NCBI GenBank assembly: GCA_045657465.1
Contig: JAZOTD010000013.1
Coordinates: 1-64,000, forward strand
Length of the DNA stretch: 64,000 nucleotides
Reading direction: 5' to 3'
Source: RGIG1681 sp045657465
GTDB lineage: Bacteria > Bacillota > Clostridia > Christensenellales > UBA1242
Shown here piece by piece: positions 24,109-33,291 of the stretch; the stretch's first letter is position 1; every line of letters starts with the position of its first letter. Both the position numbers and the translations under genes were made by a program. The notes beneath the pieces are model-generated. The model saw only the letters and a program-made list of their open reading frames with translations. It made no database searches and was not told the DNA's origin.

Positions 24109-25368
24109 ATGACAAATTTTAACAAGACTTTTAAAAATGGACTTAGAGTGTTTTTAGAGCAAAACGAAAAAGATGTTGTTGCAATTAGCATATTGTTTTT
24201 TGTGGGTTCTCAAAATGAACAAAAGCATCAGCAAGGATATTCACATTTTATTGAGCATTTGAATTTTAAAAGCTCACAGAATTTTTCAACAGAAGAAATT
24301 ATGGACAAGCTTACGCTTTATGGAGCTGATTATAATGCCTACACATCAAGAAGTGCTACGAGATACACATTTAAGTGTTTGAAAGAAAACTTTGAAAAGT
24401 GTTTTGAAATTTATGCAGATATGCTTGTTCATGCAAAATTTGAATCTAGCGAAGTTGACAAAGAACGTGGTGTTGTGGTTGAAGAAATGAAAAAGTGTGC
24501 CGATGACCCAGTTCAAGTGCTTTATGAAAGAGTGCTTAAAAACTATTATGGCGAGCATCCTTTTGCTCATGATGAACTTGGAACAGAAGACATTATCATG
24601 AATGTTTCACGTGAAGAGTTGCTTGAATATAAGGCAAAATATTACAGACCAGAAAACTGTATTGTTTCGGTTGCTGGAAATATTGATTTTGACTATCTTT
24701 GCGAGATTATTGATAAATATTTTTCGTCAAATTTTGATTATGAATCAAAGCATTATATGGTAAATTTTGACAGATTCGACATCGCTCTTGACAAAAAATA
24801 TGACATTGTTGAAAGAAATGACAATCAAGCAAATGTTTGCGTGCATATAAAAAGCGTGCAGAGTTGTGACCCGGAAAAAGCAGTTGCAGACATCTACACT
24901 TCAATTTTGGGAAATTCTCAAAACTCAAGGTTGTTTAAACTTATACGTGAAGAGCTTGGGCTTGTTTACACCATTTATGCATTTAATGATGCAGGGGCAA
25001 ACACAGGAAGTATCTTTATTATTTTTGGAACTCGTCCAAAGAATGTTAAAAAGGCAGTGAAAGAAATCAAAAAAGTTATCAATAACATGGCAGAAAAAGG
25101 CATCACCGAAGCCGAGCTTGAACGTGCACTTAATTGGAAAAAATCTTGCATTGCTTATTCATCAGAAACAAATGCTGATGTTGCAGAAATCAACGCTACA
25201 TATGCACATTTATATGGAAAAACATTCTCACTTGAAGACAGAGTAAGGCTTTATGATGCCGTCACCATTGATGCTGTTAATAGCTTTGCAAAACGCATTG
25301 CAAGTGAAGAAATTTTCAATGTTGTTGCTGTTGGAAAAAATGTCGAAATTGAAGATATAAAATTTTAA
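24109..25368 (+). CDS. M16 family zinc peptidase, active-site motif intact
   Basis: A 419-residue insulinase/processing-peptidase-like protein. The inverted zinc motif HFIEH (HxxEH) is at residues 45-49 (GYSHFIEHLNF), and the distal Glu lies in KERGVVVEEM. The C-terminal half has the usual R/Y substrate-binding region (SRLFKLIREELGLVYTIYAF). ATG 24109 follows the WG-gene stop; an upstream in-frame GTG at 24085 is inside that gene. The window has a second M16 homologue at 60014 without the motif, like the YmfF/YmfH pair of Bacillus; such pairs may form heterodimers. Confidence 0.92.
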   Translation: MTNFNKTFKNGLRVFLEQNEKDVVAISILFFVGSQNEQKHQQGYSHFIEHLNFKSSQNFSTEEIMDKLTLYGADYNAYTSRSATRYTFKCLKENFEKCFEIYADMLVHAKFESSEVDKERGVVVEEMKKCADDPVQVLYERVLKNYYGEHPFAHDELGTEDIIMNVSREELLEYKAKYYRPENCIVSVAGNIDFDYLCEIIDKYFSSNFDYESKHYMVNFDRFDIALDKKYDIVERNDNQANVCVHIKSVQSCDPEKAVADIYTSILGNSQNSRLFKLIREELGLVYTIYAFNDAGANTGSIFIIFGTRPKNVKKAVKEIKKVINNMAEKGITEAELERALNWKKSCIAYSSETNADVAEINATYAHLYGKTFSLEDRVRLYDAVTIDAVNSFAKRIASEEIFNVVAVGKNVEIEDIKF

Positions 25369-25422
25369 TGTGCAAATTAAACAAAATAAAATCAATTGTT
25401 ACAAAATATTGTCATAAGATGA

Positions 25423-25451
25423 TTGACAATATTTTTTTTTAGTATTATGCT
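25423..25451 (+). promoter_or_regulatory. SigA promoter of htpG
   Basis: TTGACA (25423-25428), 17-base spacer, TATGCT (25446-25451). The predicted start near 25458 falls inside the CIRCE-like operator. Confidence 0.75.
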
Positions 25452-25452
25452 G

Positions 25453-25479
25453 TTAGCAGACTCAAGTTTGGAGTGCTAA
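25453..25479 (+). promoter_or_regulatory. CIRCE-like HrcA operator before htpG
   Basis: TTAGCAGAC-N9-GAGTGCTAA. The right arm is the exact CIRCE half-site and the left arm differs from TTAGCACTC at two positions; the 9-base spacing is canonical. It overlaps the transcription start, as expected for HrcA repression. Confidence 0.8.
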
Positions 25480-25497
25480 AAATTTAAAGAGGCGAAT

Positions 25498-27375
25498 ATG
25501 AAAAATTTTAAGACGGAATCAAAAAGAGTTTTAGATTTAATGATAAACTCAATTTATACACACAAAGAGATTTTTTTAAGAGAACTTATTTCAAACTGTT
25601 CTGACGCAACAGACAAGCTTTATTACAAGAGTTTGTCAGAAAATATTGGTTTAAATCGTGGCGATTTTGATATCAAAATCAAAGCTGACAAAGAAAATAA
25701 AATTTTGATAATTTCTGATAATGGTATTGGAATGACCGCTGAAGAACTTGAAAATAATCTTGGAACGATTGCAAAAAGTGGTTCGCTTGCGTTCAAAAAA
25801 GAAAATGAAAAGAAAGAAGATATTGACATCATTGGTCAGTTTGGTGTTGGTTTTTATTCAGTGTTTATGGTTGGTGATAAAGTTGAGGTTGTTTCAAAAG
25901 CATATGGAACAGACAAGGCTCACAAATGGGTGAGCTGTGGCGCAGAAGGTTATGAAATTGAAGACGCTGAAAAAGACACATTTGGAACTGACATAATCAT
26001 TCACTTAAAAGATGACACCGATGATGAAAAATATAGCGAATATCTTGAATATTATAAACTTAGAGAGTTAATTAAAAGATATTCAGATTATATTCATTAT
26101 CCAATCAAGATTGAAAATGAAGTGACTGCTATGCCAGATGAGAATGCTGAAAACAGCACTCAAATGAAAAAAAAGATTGAGTGGGAAACCATTAACTCGA
26201 TGGTTCCTATGTGGAAAAAGTCAAAAACAGAACTCACTGATGAGGACTATAACAAGTTTTATAAAGACATGTTTTATGACTATCAAGACCCATTCATGCA
26301 CTTGCATTATTCAGTTGAAGGTGTGGTTGATTATAAGGCACTTTTATATATTCCTAAAAAATGTCCAGAAGCCTTCTTCTCAAAATATTTTGAAAGGGGT
26401 TTAAAACTCTATTCAAATGGCGTTTTGATTATGGACAAGTGCAAAGAACTTATTCCTGAATATTTTGGTTTTGTGCAGGGGCTTGTTGATAGCGAACTTT
26501 CACTCAATATTTCTCGTGAAACAGTTCAACATGACAGAATGCTTCAAAAGATTGCATCAAACATTGAAAAACAAATAAGAAAAGAACTTTCAACTATGCT
26601 TGAAAACGACAGATCAAGATATGAAGAGTTTTATAAAAACTTTGGATTGCAACTTAAGGTTGGAATTTATAACAACTGGGGAATGGACAAAGACAAGCTT
26701 CAAGACCTTGTAATGTTCTATTCAGTGAAACAAGATAAACTTGTGACATTCAAAGAATATGTTCAAAATATGGCAGAAGGTCAAAAATATATCTATTATG
26801 GTGTTGGCAATTCAATACTTGCAATCAAGAAAATGCCTCAAACAAGCAAGGTTCTTGACAGTGGATATGACGTTTTGTGTATGACTGACAATGTTGATGA
26901 ATTTGCAATTAAATATCTTGGTGCATATGAACAAAAAGAATTTAAGAATGTAACAGGTGGAGACACTGGCATTGAAGATGCAAATGAAACGGTTAGTGAG
27001 GAGGATAAACCTGTTTTAGAGTTTGTGAAAAATGCACTCGCTGGTGAAGTGTTTGATGTTAAGCTTTCAAAGAAGCTTGGATCGCATCCTGTTTGTTTGT
27101 CAAGTGAAGGTGAAGTTTCACTTGAAATGGAAAAAGTGTTTAGGAGTATGCCTGCTAATGATGCAAACAATCCAAATGTTCAAGCAAAAAAGATTTTGGA
27201 AATCAATGCAGAGCATGAAATTTATCAAAAGATAAAAACGCTTTATGCTGACAATCAAGATGAGCTTAAAGAAGTGGCAATTGTGCTTTTAAATGAAGCC
27301 AAACTTGTTGAAGGTCTTCCAATAGACGACCCATCAAACTTTATTGCACTTATCACTAAATTTTTGGCAAAATAA
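25498..27375 (+). CDS. htpG: Molecular chaperone HtpG (Hsp90)
   Basis: A 625-residue bacterial Hsp90, an ATP-dependent chaperone dimer. The GHKL nucleotide site is clear: ELISNCSDATDKL, ISDNGIGMT, GTIAKSGS and IGQFGVGFYSVFMV. The middle domain includes NISRETVQHD and the C-terminal dimerisation domain follows. It starts with the family-like MKNFKTESKRVLDLMINSIY. It is monocistronic between a CIRCE-controlled promoter and a strong terminator, consistent with heat-shock regulation. Confidence 0.97.
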   Translation: MKNFKTESKRVLDLMINSIYTHKEIFLRELISNCSDATDKLYYKSLSENIGLNRGDFDIKIKADKENKILIISDNGIGMTAEELENNLGTIAKSGSLAFKKENEKKEDIDIIGQFGVGFYSVFMVGDKVEVVSKAYGTDKAHKWVSCGAEGYEIEDAEKDTFGTDIIIHLKDDTDDEKYSEYLEYYKLRELIKRYSDYIHYPIKIENEVTAMPDENAENSTQMKKKIEWETINSMVPMWKKSKTELTDEDYNKFYKDMFYDYQDPFMHLHYSVEGVVDYKALLYIPKKCPEAFFSKYFERGLKLYSNGVLIMDKCKELIPEYFGFVQGLVDSELSLNISRETVQHDRMLQKIASNIEKQIRKELSTMLENDRSRYEEFYKNFGLQLKVGIYNNWGMDKDKLQDLVMFYSVKQDKLVTFKEYVQNMAEGQKYIYYGVGNSILAIKKMPQTSKVLDSGYDVLCMTDNVDEFAIKYLGAYEQKEFKNVTGGDTGIEDANETVSEEDKPVLEFVKNALAGEVFDVKLSKKLGSHPVCLSSEGEVSLEMEKVFRSMPANDANNPNVQAKKILEINAEHEIYQKIKTLYADNQDELKEVAIVLLNEAKLVEGLPIDDPSNFIALITKFLAK

Positions 27376-27380
27376 TTTAA

Positions 27381-27409
27381 GCAACCCTATGGATAGGGTT
27401 GCTTTTTTT
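27381..27409 (+). terminator. Terminator after htpG
   Basis: Perfect 9-bp stem GCAACCCTA / TAGGGTTGC with tetraloop TGGA and a run of T. Confidence 0.93.
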
Positions 27410-27428
27410 GTTGTAAACTTAAATAAAT

Positions 27429-27457
27429 TTGCAAAAATGGATAGAATGTATTATATT
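27429..27457 (+). promoter_or_regulatory. SigA promoter predicting a leaderless rlmH mRNA
   Basis: TTGCAA (27429-27434), 17 bases, TATATT (27452-27457); predicted +1 at 27464 is the A of the rlmH ATG. No ribosome site is present. Confidence 0.6.
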
Positions 27458-27463
27458 ATAGCC

Positions 27464-27922
27464 ATGAAGATAAATATTGTAAGTGTAGGAAAAATCAAAG
27501 AAAAGTTTTTTGTTCAGGCAATTGAGGAGTATAAAAAACGCCTTTCTAGATTTTGCACGTTTAACATAATTGAGGTTGATGAAGCTTCATTTGTAACAAA
27601 TATCGATAAAAAATCAGAGATTGAAGGAGAACGACTACTTTCGAAATGCAAGGGCGTTATTGTGTCGCTTGATGGCGGTGGAAAAATGCTTTCAAGCCCT
27701 GAAATTGCTGAATTTATCAAACAAAAAGAAGTGTCTGGCACAAGTGAGATATCTTTTGTTATTGGTGGCTCGAACGGTTTGTCAAAAGAAGTTTTAAGCA
27801 GGTCTGCACTTGTTTTGTCGTTTGGAAAGATTACGTTTCCACACCAACTTTTTAGAGTGGTGCTAACAGAACAAATTTATAGGGCTTTCACAATTATTTC
27901 TGGATTGCCTTATCATAAATAA
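27464..27922 (+). CDS. rlmH: 23S rRNA pseudouridine-1915 N3-methyltransferase
   Basis: RlmH methylates pseudouridine 1915 in helix 69 of 23S rRNA. The 152-residue SPOUT-fold protein starts MKINIVSVGKIKEKF and has LDGGGKMLSS, FVIGGSNGLS and the knot-forming end HQLFRVVLTEQIYRAF followed by GLPYHK. A much earlier in-frame start at 27344 lies inside htpG and is rejected. It is followed 15 bases later by the P-type ATPase. Confidence 0.95.
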   Translation: MKINIVSVGKIKEKFFVQAIEEYKKRLSRFCTFNIIEVDEASFVTNIDKKSEIEGERLLSKCKGVIVSLDGGGKMLSSPEIAEFIKQKEVSGTSEISFVIGGSNGLSKEVLSRSALVLSFGKITFPHQLFRVVLTEQIYRAFTIISGLPYHK

Positions 27923-27937
27923 TAAAGGAGTTGGGTT

Positions 27938-30034
27938 ATGCAATATAAGTTTCGACTAGATAAACTGCATTGTGCGGGATGTGCACTTGCGCTAGAACAG
28001 AACCTAAACACACTTGATGGTGTAAGCGCAAAGATTAGTTTTGTAACCAAAGTTTTAGAACTTGAAATTGAAACGGAAAAGCCTGCTGAAACATTAAGCA
28101 TGGTTAAAGTGGCAATTAAAAAGTTTGACAGCATGGTTGAAATTTTGCCGTATGAAAAACAGCTTGATGAAGACACACTGTTAAAGTATGAACGAATTTT
28201 TAATTGCACGAGATATCTAATTGCGTTTTTGCTTTTGATTTCAAATATTTTTATGCAGACCATGTGGGTTAAAATTTTGGTGTATGCTTTTGCGTATGTG
28301 ATTGTTGCATATAACGTCGTTATCCATGCTTTTAAAAATGTGCTTCATGCCAAATTTTCAGATGAAAATTTTTTAATGAGTGTTGCATCGATTGGTGCGT
28401 TTGTTATTGGAGAATATGTTGAAGCGATTGCGGTTATGTTGCTCTTTGGCATAGGTGAAATATTAGAAAATCTTGCAGTGTCAAAATCGAGACGAACAAT
28501 AACAGCAGTGCTTGAAATTAAACAGCCTTATGCAAATTTGGTTGTTGGTGACACTGAAGAAAAAGTTGATTTGTCAAGAGTTCGAGTTGGTGACATTATT
28601 AGAATTAAGCCAGGTGAGAGAATTCCGCTAGATGGTGTGGTGGTTGATGGAGTGTCATATCTAGACATGTCTGCACTCACCGGTGAAACAAAAGAAAAGA
28701 TTGTTCAAAAAAATGAAAAAGTGCTTTCGGGCTCAATTAATGTGTCGAGTGTGCTTTTGGTAAAGGTTGAAAAACTTGAAAAAGACAGTACTGTTTCAAA
28801 GATTGTCGACCTTGTTCAAAATGCGACAGAAACAAAAGCCAAGTCTGAAAAATTTATTTCTAAATTTTCAAGAGTATACACCCCAACAGTGCTTGTTTTG
28901 GCGCTTATCATAATGTTTATTCCGCCAATCTTTAGCGGTTATTCAAACTTTGTGACATATGCATATAGGGCGTTATGCTTCTTGGTTGTGTCATGTCCAT
29001 GTGCGCTTGTTATATCGGTTCCGTTGTCATATTTTGCAGGAATTGGAGCTTGTGCAAAAAATGGAATTGTGGTTAAGGGTGCAAACTTTTTGGAAGAACT
29101 TTCAATGGTTGATGCTGTTGTGTTTGACAAAACAGGAACTCTCACTGAAGGCAATTTTGAAATATCTGAAATTTATGCAACTTCAGGGCATTCAAATGAC
29201 GAGCTTGTTGAAGTTGCCGCATATGCTGAAAATTTTTCAAACCACAAGATTGCAAAGTCTATTATTAAGGCATACAAAGAAGTTTTTCATGGAAAAGACA
29301 TCAATAGTGCATGGATTGATGACTACAAAGAAATGGCAGGACTTGGAATAAAAGCTAACATCTTTATGCAACCAGTGATTGTTGGAAATGCCAAGCTTTT
29401 AAAACAAGAAGGTGTTTCATTTGTTGAACTTTCAAATAAGGCGGGAACCGTGCTTTATATTGCAATAGGTGGAGAGTTTGCAGGATATATTGTAGTGTCT
29501 GACACCGTCAAAAAGGATTCAAAAAATGCGGTTAGCGAAATAAAGAATTTGGGAATAAGCGACATTTCAATCTGCACGGGAGATGAAGAAAATGTTGCAA
29601 AAGCAATTTCAGCAAATCTTGGAATAAAAAATTATTATTCGGGCTTGCTTCCTGAAGAAAAAGTAGATATAATAACAGATAAGGTGCAGTCAGGCAAAAA
29701 GGTTGCGTTTGTTGGTGATGGAATCAATGATGCTCCGTCACTTGCAAATTCAAACGTTGGAATTGCAATGGGTGCACTTGGCAGTGACATTGCAATTGAA
29801 TCTGCAGATGTCGTGATAATGACTGATGAACCAAGCAAGGTTGCAAAAGCAATCAAAAAAGCCAGAAAGACTCGAAAGATTGTGTTGCAAAACATTATTG
29901 GGTCAATCGGGCTCAAACTTTTGATATTAGGATTAATCTCGTTTGGGTTTGCAGGTATGTGGCTTGCAATATTTGCAGATGTGGGCGTCAGCTTGCTTGC
30001 AGTTTTAAATAGTTTAAGAACAATGATTAAATAG
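27938..30034 (+). CDS. Heavy-metal P1B-type ATPase (zinc/cadmium/lead type)
   Basis: A 698-residue metal exporter. The N-terminal heavy-metal-associated domain has HCAGC (CxxC) at about residues 11-15. Eight membrane spans surround the actuator motif TGE (SALTGETKEK), the metal-binding CPC (SCPCALVIS), the phosphorylated Asp in DKTGTLTEG, and the hinge GDGINDAPSLA. The CPC with this context fits the CadA/ZntA group rather than copper pumps, but specificity is not certain. AAAGGAG ribosome site precedes the ATG. Confidence 0.93.
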   Translation: MQYKFRLDKLHCAGCALALEQNLNTLDGVSAKISFVTKVLELEIETEKPAETLSMVKVAIKKFDSMVEILPYEKQLDEDTLLKYERIFNCTRYLIAFLLLISNIFMQTMWVKILVYAFAYVIVAYNVVIHAFKNVLHAKFSDENFLMSVASIGAFVIGEYVEAIAVMLLFGIGEILENLAVSKSRRTITAVLEIKQPYANLVVGDTEEKVDLSRVRVGDIIRIKPGERIPLDGVVVDGVSYLDMSALTGETKEKIVQKNEKVLSGSINVSSVLLVKVEKLEKDSTVSKIVDLVQNATETKAKSEKFISKFSRVYTPTVLVLALIIMFIPPIFSGYSNFVTYAYRALCFLVVSCPCALVISVPLSYFAGIGACAKNGIVVKGANFLEELSMVDAVVFDKTGTLTEGNFEISEIYATSGHSNDELVEVAAYAENFSNHKIAKSIIKAYKEVFHGKDINSAWIDDYKEMAGLGIKANIFMQPVIVGNAKLLKQEGVSFVELSNKAGTVLYIAIGGEFAGYIVVSDTVKKDSKNAVSEIKNLGISDISICTGDEENVAKAISANLGIKNYYSGLLPEEKVDIITDKVQSGKKVAFVGDGINDAPSLANSNVGIAMGALGSDIAIESADVVIMTDEPSKVAKAIKKARKTRKIVLQNIIGSIGLKLLILGLISFGFAGMWLAIFADVGVSLLAVLNSLRTMIK

Positions 30035-30049
30035 TTGTTGGGGGAACAT

Positions 30050-31828
30050 ATGAACATAAAAAATACATTATACAAGGCTTTAGAAGAAACCTTTTTGCAT
30101 TTAGGGTATGCATTTGATGATATTACACTAGCATTTTCAAGCAAAGAAGGTGCTGATTTTCAATGCAACTCTGCATTTTCAATTGCTAAAAAAGTGCACA
30201 CTTCACCAGAAGTTGTTGCGAATGCGATTATTGCAAATTTAGACCAAGACGTAGCAGATGTTAGTTTTGCAAAACCAGGGTTTATTAACTTCAAGATTAA
30301 AGACGAAGTTTTGTCTGCATGTTTAAATGAAGCTCTTGCAGATGACAGAATGTGTCTTGGAACAGTTGAAGAACCAATCAAGGTTGTTATGGACTATGGT
30401 GGTGCAAATGTTGCAAAAGAACTTCATATTGGTCATTTGCGTTCGCCAGTTGTTGGTGAAAGTATGGCACGTCTTTATAAGATTTTGGGAAATGAAGTAA
30501 TCACAGATACACACCTTGGTGATTGGGGCTTGCAAATGGGGCTTACAATTGCACAGCTTCAAGACGATGGTTATGTCGATGGCTATTTTGATGAGACCAA
30601 AAAGAATAAAGAAATCACCCTTGACACCTTAAATGAAGAGTATCCAAAAGCTTCAAGAAGAAAAAATGAAGATGATGAGTTTAGAAAAAAAGCTGAAACT
30701 TTCACAAAATGGATTCAAGATAAAAAAGAACCATACTGGACAATCTATGAAACAATTAGAGAAATCAGTGTAAAACGTATCAAAGCAAACTATGAAAACT
30801 TAAACTGTTTCTTTGATTTGTGGTATGGCGAAAGCACAGCTTCTGAGTATGTTGACACTGTTGTCAAAATGTTTATCGATAAGGGATTAACAAGAGTTCA
30901 TGAAGGCGCACTTGTTGTTGACGTGGCAAAAGAAGGTGAAAACATTCCTATTGAAAAGAAAAATCCAAACGATCCACAACTTTACAAAAACCCAATGCCA
31001 CCGGTTTATCTAAAAAAGAGCAATGGTGCAGATGTTTATGACACAACCGACATTGCAACAATTTATCAAAGAAACAAAGACTTTGCTCCAGACAAAATGA
31101 TTTATTTCACTGACAAGCGTCAAGAAAGTCATTTTGAAAGATGCTTTAGAGCAGTTAAAATGGCAGGAATTTCTGATCCATCACAAAAACTTGAGTTTGT
31201 TGGTTTTGGAACAATCAATGGTTCTGACGGAAAAGCTTTTAAAACAAGATCTGGTGACACAATTAAACTTGAAGATATAATTAATCTCATCACCGATGGT
31301 GCAAGAAAGAAACTTAAAGAAAATGGAATTGAAGAAAATGACGAGCTTGCACTCAAAATTGGTGTTGCTGCTTTGAAATTTGGAGACCTTTCAAACATTG
31401 TTTCAAAAGATTATGTTTTTGACATTGACAAGTTTGCGTCATTTGAAGGCAAAACTGGTCCATATATTCAATATACTGGAGCACGTATTAATTCGCTATT
31501 GAAAAAAGCAAAGGTTGATGCAAATGCTGATTTTGCAGCGTTAAAATATATTAACATTGCAGATGAAAATCAAAGAAATATAGCAATCAATTTCTTGAAA
31601 TTGCAAGATAGTTATTTTACTTGCTATAAAGACAGTTCATTAAATGCACTTTGTTTGGCAGTTTATGAATTTGCTTCAAGCTTTGCAAAATTCTATAATG
31701 ACACAAGAATTTTAACAGAAAAAGATGAACAAAAGAAAAATTCATATCTTGCACTTTCTGCATTTGTGCTTAAGGCAATCAAACAAGGAGCTTATGTTTT
31801 GGCGTTTGAAATTCCAGACAAAATGTAG
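30050..31828 (+). CDS. argS: Arginyl-tRNA synthetase
   Basis: A 592-residue class I enzyme charging tRNA-Arg. The N-terminal Add1 domain is followed by the HIGH motif in ELHIGHLRS, a Rossmann core including TDTHLGDWGLQMG, the KMSKS-equivalent loop GKAFKTRSGD and the anticodon-binding helical domain (YIQYTGARINSLL). ATG 30050 has a GGGGG ribosome site; the in-frame TTG at 30035 is rejected. It follows the P-type ATPase by 15 bases. Confidence 0.97.
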   Translation: MNIKNTLYKALEETFLHLGYAFDDITLAFSSKEGADFQCNSAFSIAKKVHTSPEVVANAIIANLDQDVADVSFAKPGFINFKIKDEVLSACLNEALADDRMCLGTVEEPIKVVMDYGGANVAKELHIGHLRSPVVGESMARLYKILGNEVITDTHLGDWGLQMGLTIAQLQDDGYVDGYFDETKKNKEITLDTLNEEYPKASRRKNEDDEFRKKAETFTKWIQDKKEPYWTIYETIREISVKRIKANYENLNCFFDLWYGESTASEYVDTVVKMFIDKGLTRVHEGALVVDVAKEGENIPIEKKNPNDPQLYKNPMPPVYLKKSNGADVYDTTDIATIYQRNKDFAPDKMIYFTDKRQESHFERCFRAVKMAGISDPSQKLEFVGFGTINGSDGKAFKTRSGDTIKLEDIINLITDGARKKLKENGIEENDELALKIGVAALKFGDLSNIVSKDYVFDIDKFASFEGKTGPYIQYTGARINSLLKKAKVDANADFAALKYINIADENQRNIAINFLKLQDSYFTCYKDSSLNALCLAVYEFASSFAKFYNDTRILTEKDEQKKNSYLALSAFVLKAIKQGAYVLAFEIPDKM

Positions 31829-31835
31829 GTGAGAT

Positions 31836-32435
31836 ATGACAAAACAAAAAATTTTGTTGCATTCATGCTGTGCACCATGCTCGACTGCAGTGATTGAAAA
31901 ACTTGCTCAAGATTATGATATTACTATTTTTTATTACAACCCAAACATATATCCTGAAGAAGAGTATTTTAAGCGAAAGAATGAAGAAATTAAATATATT
32001 GAAATTTTGCACAAAACCCAGCCAGAAATAAAAATTGACATGTTAGATTGCGATTATGATAACATAACTTTCTACAATGCTGTTAAAGGGCTTGAAAATG
32101 AGCGGGAAGGCGGGGCAAGATGTGCTGTTTGTTTTAAAGTTAGACTCGAAAAAACAGCTCTTGTTGCAAAAAACAATAATTATGATATTTTTGGAACAAC
32201 CTTGTCGGTTAGTCCTCATAAAAATGCAGAACTTTTAAATCAAATAGGAAAAAGTTTAGAAGAAAAATATGGCATCAAATATTTAGAGGCTAATTTTAAA
32301 AAACAAGACGGATATAAACGAAGCGTTGAACTTTCAAAAGAAAATAATATTTATCGTCAAAGTTATTGCGGATGTGAATTTGCACTTAAAATTCAGCAAA
32401 TTGAAGCACCTGAAAGTCTAAAAAAGACATATTAA
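31836..32435 (+). CDS. queH: Epoxyqueuosine reductase QueH
   Basis: QueH reduces epoxyqueuosine to queuosine in tRNA, replacing the cobalamin enzyme QueG. The 199-residue protein has the CCxPC motif (HSCCAPCST) at residues 9-14, FYYNPNIYPEEEY, GGARCAVCFKVRL with paired cysteines, and a C-terminal YRQSYCGCEFAL; these Cys bind the iron-sulfur and metal centre. The window also encodes queA and tgt, the two preceding steps, about 14 kb away. It is the last plus-strand gene before the convergent cmk. Confidence 0.93.
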   Translation: MTKQKILLHSCCAPCSTAVIEKLAQDYDITIFYYNPNIYPEEEYFKRKNEEIKYIEILHKTQPEIKIDMLDCDYDNITFYNAVKGLENEREGGARCAVCFKVRLEKTALVAKNNNYDIFGTTLSVSPHKNAELLNQIGKSLEEKYGIKYLEANFKKQDGYKRSVELSKENNIYRQSYCGCEFALKIQQIEAPESLKKTY

Positions 32436-32465
32436 AAGTCATAGCAACTGCTATGACTTTTTTGT
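32434..32465. terminator. Bidirectional terminator between queH and cmk
   Basis: Stem AAAAGTCATAG / CTATGACTTTT with a 6-base loop, T run on the plus strand and A-rich left side that serves the minus strand. Confidence 0.85.
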
Positions 32466-32475
32466 TTTTATTAAA

Positions 32476-33183
32476 TTAAATCGAAGAAATGCCACAATTT
32501 TTTAAATACTCGCGAGTTACAAGCTCTCGTCTAAGCATTTCTTTAAGAGCAAGCATCAAACAATCGTCTTGGTCGTTTAAGGTTGAGTCGATTAAATATG
32601 CATTTTCACACATAATAAGTGGTGAGATTTCACGATGGATGTCTTGATAATCTCTGTCTTTCAAGTCTTGCAAAACTTGTTTAAAATTAACTTTTTCACC
32701 TTTAGCTTGACGTTCTTCAAATCTGCGTTTAGCTCTTGTTTCAACGCTGCAATCAACATAGAGTTTAAAGTCTGCGTTAGGGAAAATTACTGAGCCGATA
32801 TCTCTGCCTTCCATAACAATGTTTTCGTTGTGGAATTGAGTGTCTTTTTGAAGTTTTCTCACATATTCACGTATGAAAGGGATTTTAGCATATTTGGCAG
32901 TGTTTGAGCTGACTTCTTCGCTGTATATTTCATCAAAAACATCAATTCCGTCAAGGTTCATAACACTGTTTGTTCCGTCATAAGTGTAGATGATTTCAGT
33001 GTGATCAATCATATATTGAAGCTTGTCTTCTTCAGAGGGATCAATGTGAAGGTTAAGTGCTTTTAAGGTGATTGTTCTATAAAGTGCACCAGCACTAAAA
33101 AAACCATAGTTTAATGTTTTTGCCAAATTTTTGGCAAGGGTAGATTTTCCAGAACCAGATGTTCCGTCAATTGCAATAATCAT
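32476..33183 (-). CDS. cmk: Cytidylate kinase
   Basis: Phosphorylates CMP and dCMP to diphosphates. The 235-residue protein has the P-loop GTSGSGKSTLAKNLAK at residues 7-22, the SAGALYRTI substrate motif, a VMEGRDIGSVIFPNADFK segment and an RRFEERQAKGE lid. It is the only minus-strand protein gene in the window; a TAGGAG ribosome site precedes its ATG at 33183 on that strand. Cmk often neighbours rpsA and ispH, but here it stands alone, convergent with queH and divergent from the nuclease gene. Confidence 0.95.
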   Translation of the reverse strand: MIIAIDGTSGSGKSTLAKNLAKTLNYGFFSAGALYRTITLKALNLHIDPSEEDKLQYMIDHTEIIYTYDGTNSVMNLDGIDVFDEIYSEEVSSNTAKYAKIPFIREYVRKLQKDTQFHNENIVMEGRDIGSVIFPNADFKLYVDCSVETRAKRRFEERQAKGEKVNFKQVLQDLKDRDYQDIHREISPLIMCENAYLIDSTLNDQDDCLMLALKEMLRRELVTREYLKNCGISSI

Positions 33184-33256
33184 AAAATCTCCTAAAATTA
33201 TTCTATGTCTATCATATAATAATTTGATTTAAATTCAAAATAAAAAACATAATTAT

Positions 33257-33285
33257 TTGGATTTTCTGTCATTTTGCTATATTAT
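33257..33285 (+). promoter_or_regulatory. Promoter predicting a leaderless nuclease mRNA
   Basis: TTGGAT (33257-33262), 17 bases, TATTAT (33280-33285); predicted +1 at 33292 is the A of the ATG. No ribosome site is present. Confidence 0.55.
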
Positions 33286-33291
33286 TTAATT

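Noticed and set aside
27344..27463. 40-residue N-terminal extension of rlmH
   Set aside because: It reads through the htpG 3' end and its terminator; RlmH begins MKINIVSVG.
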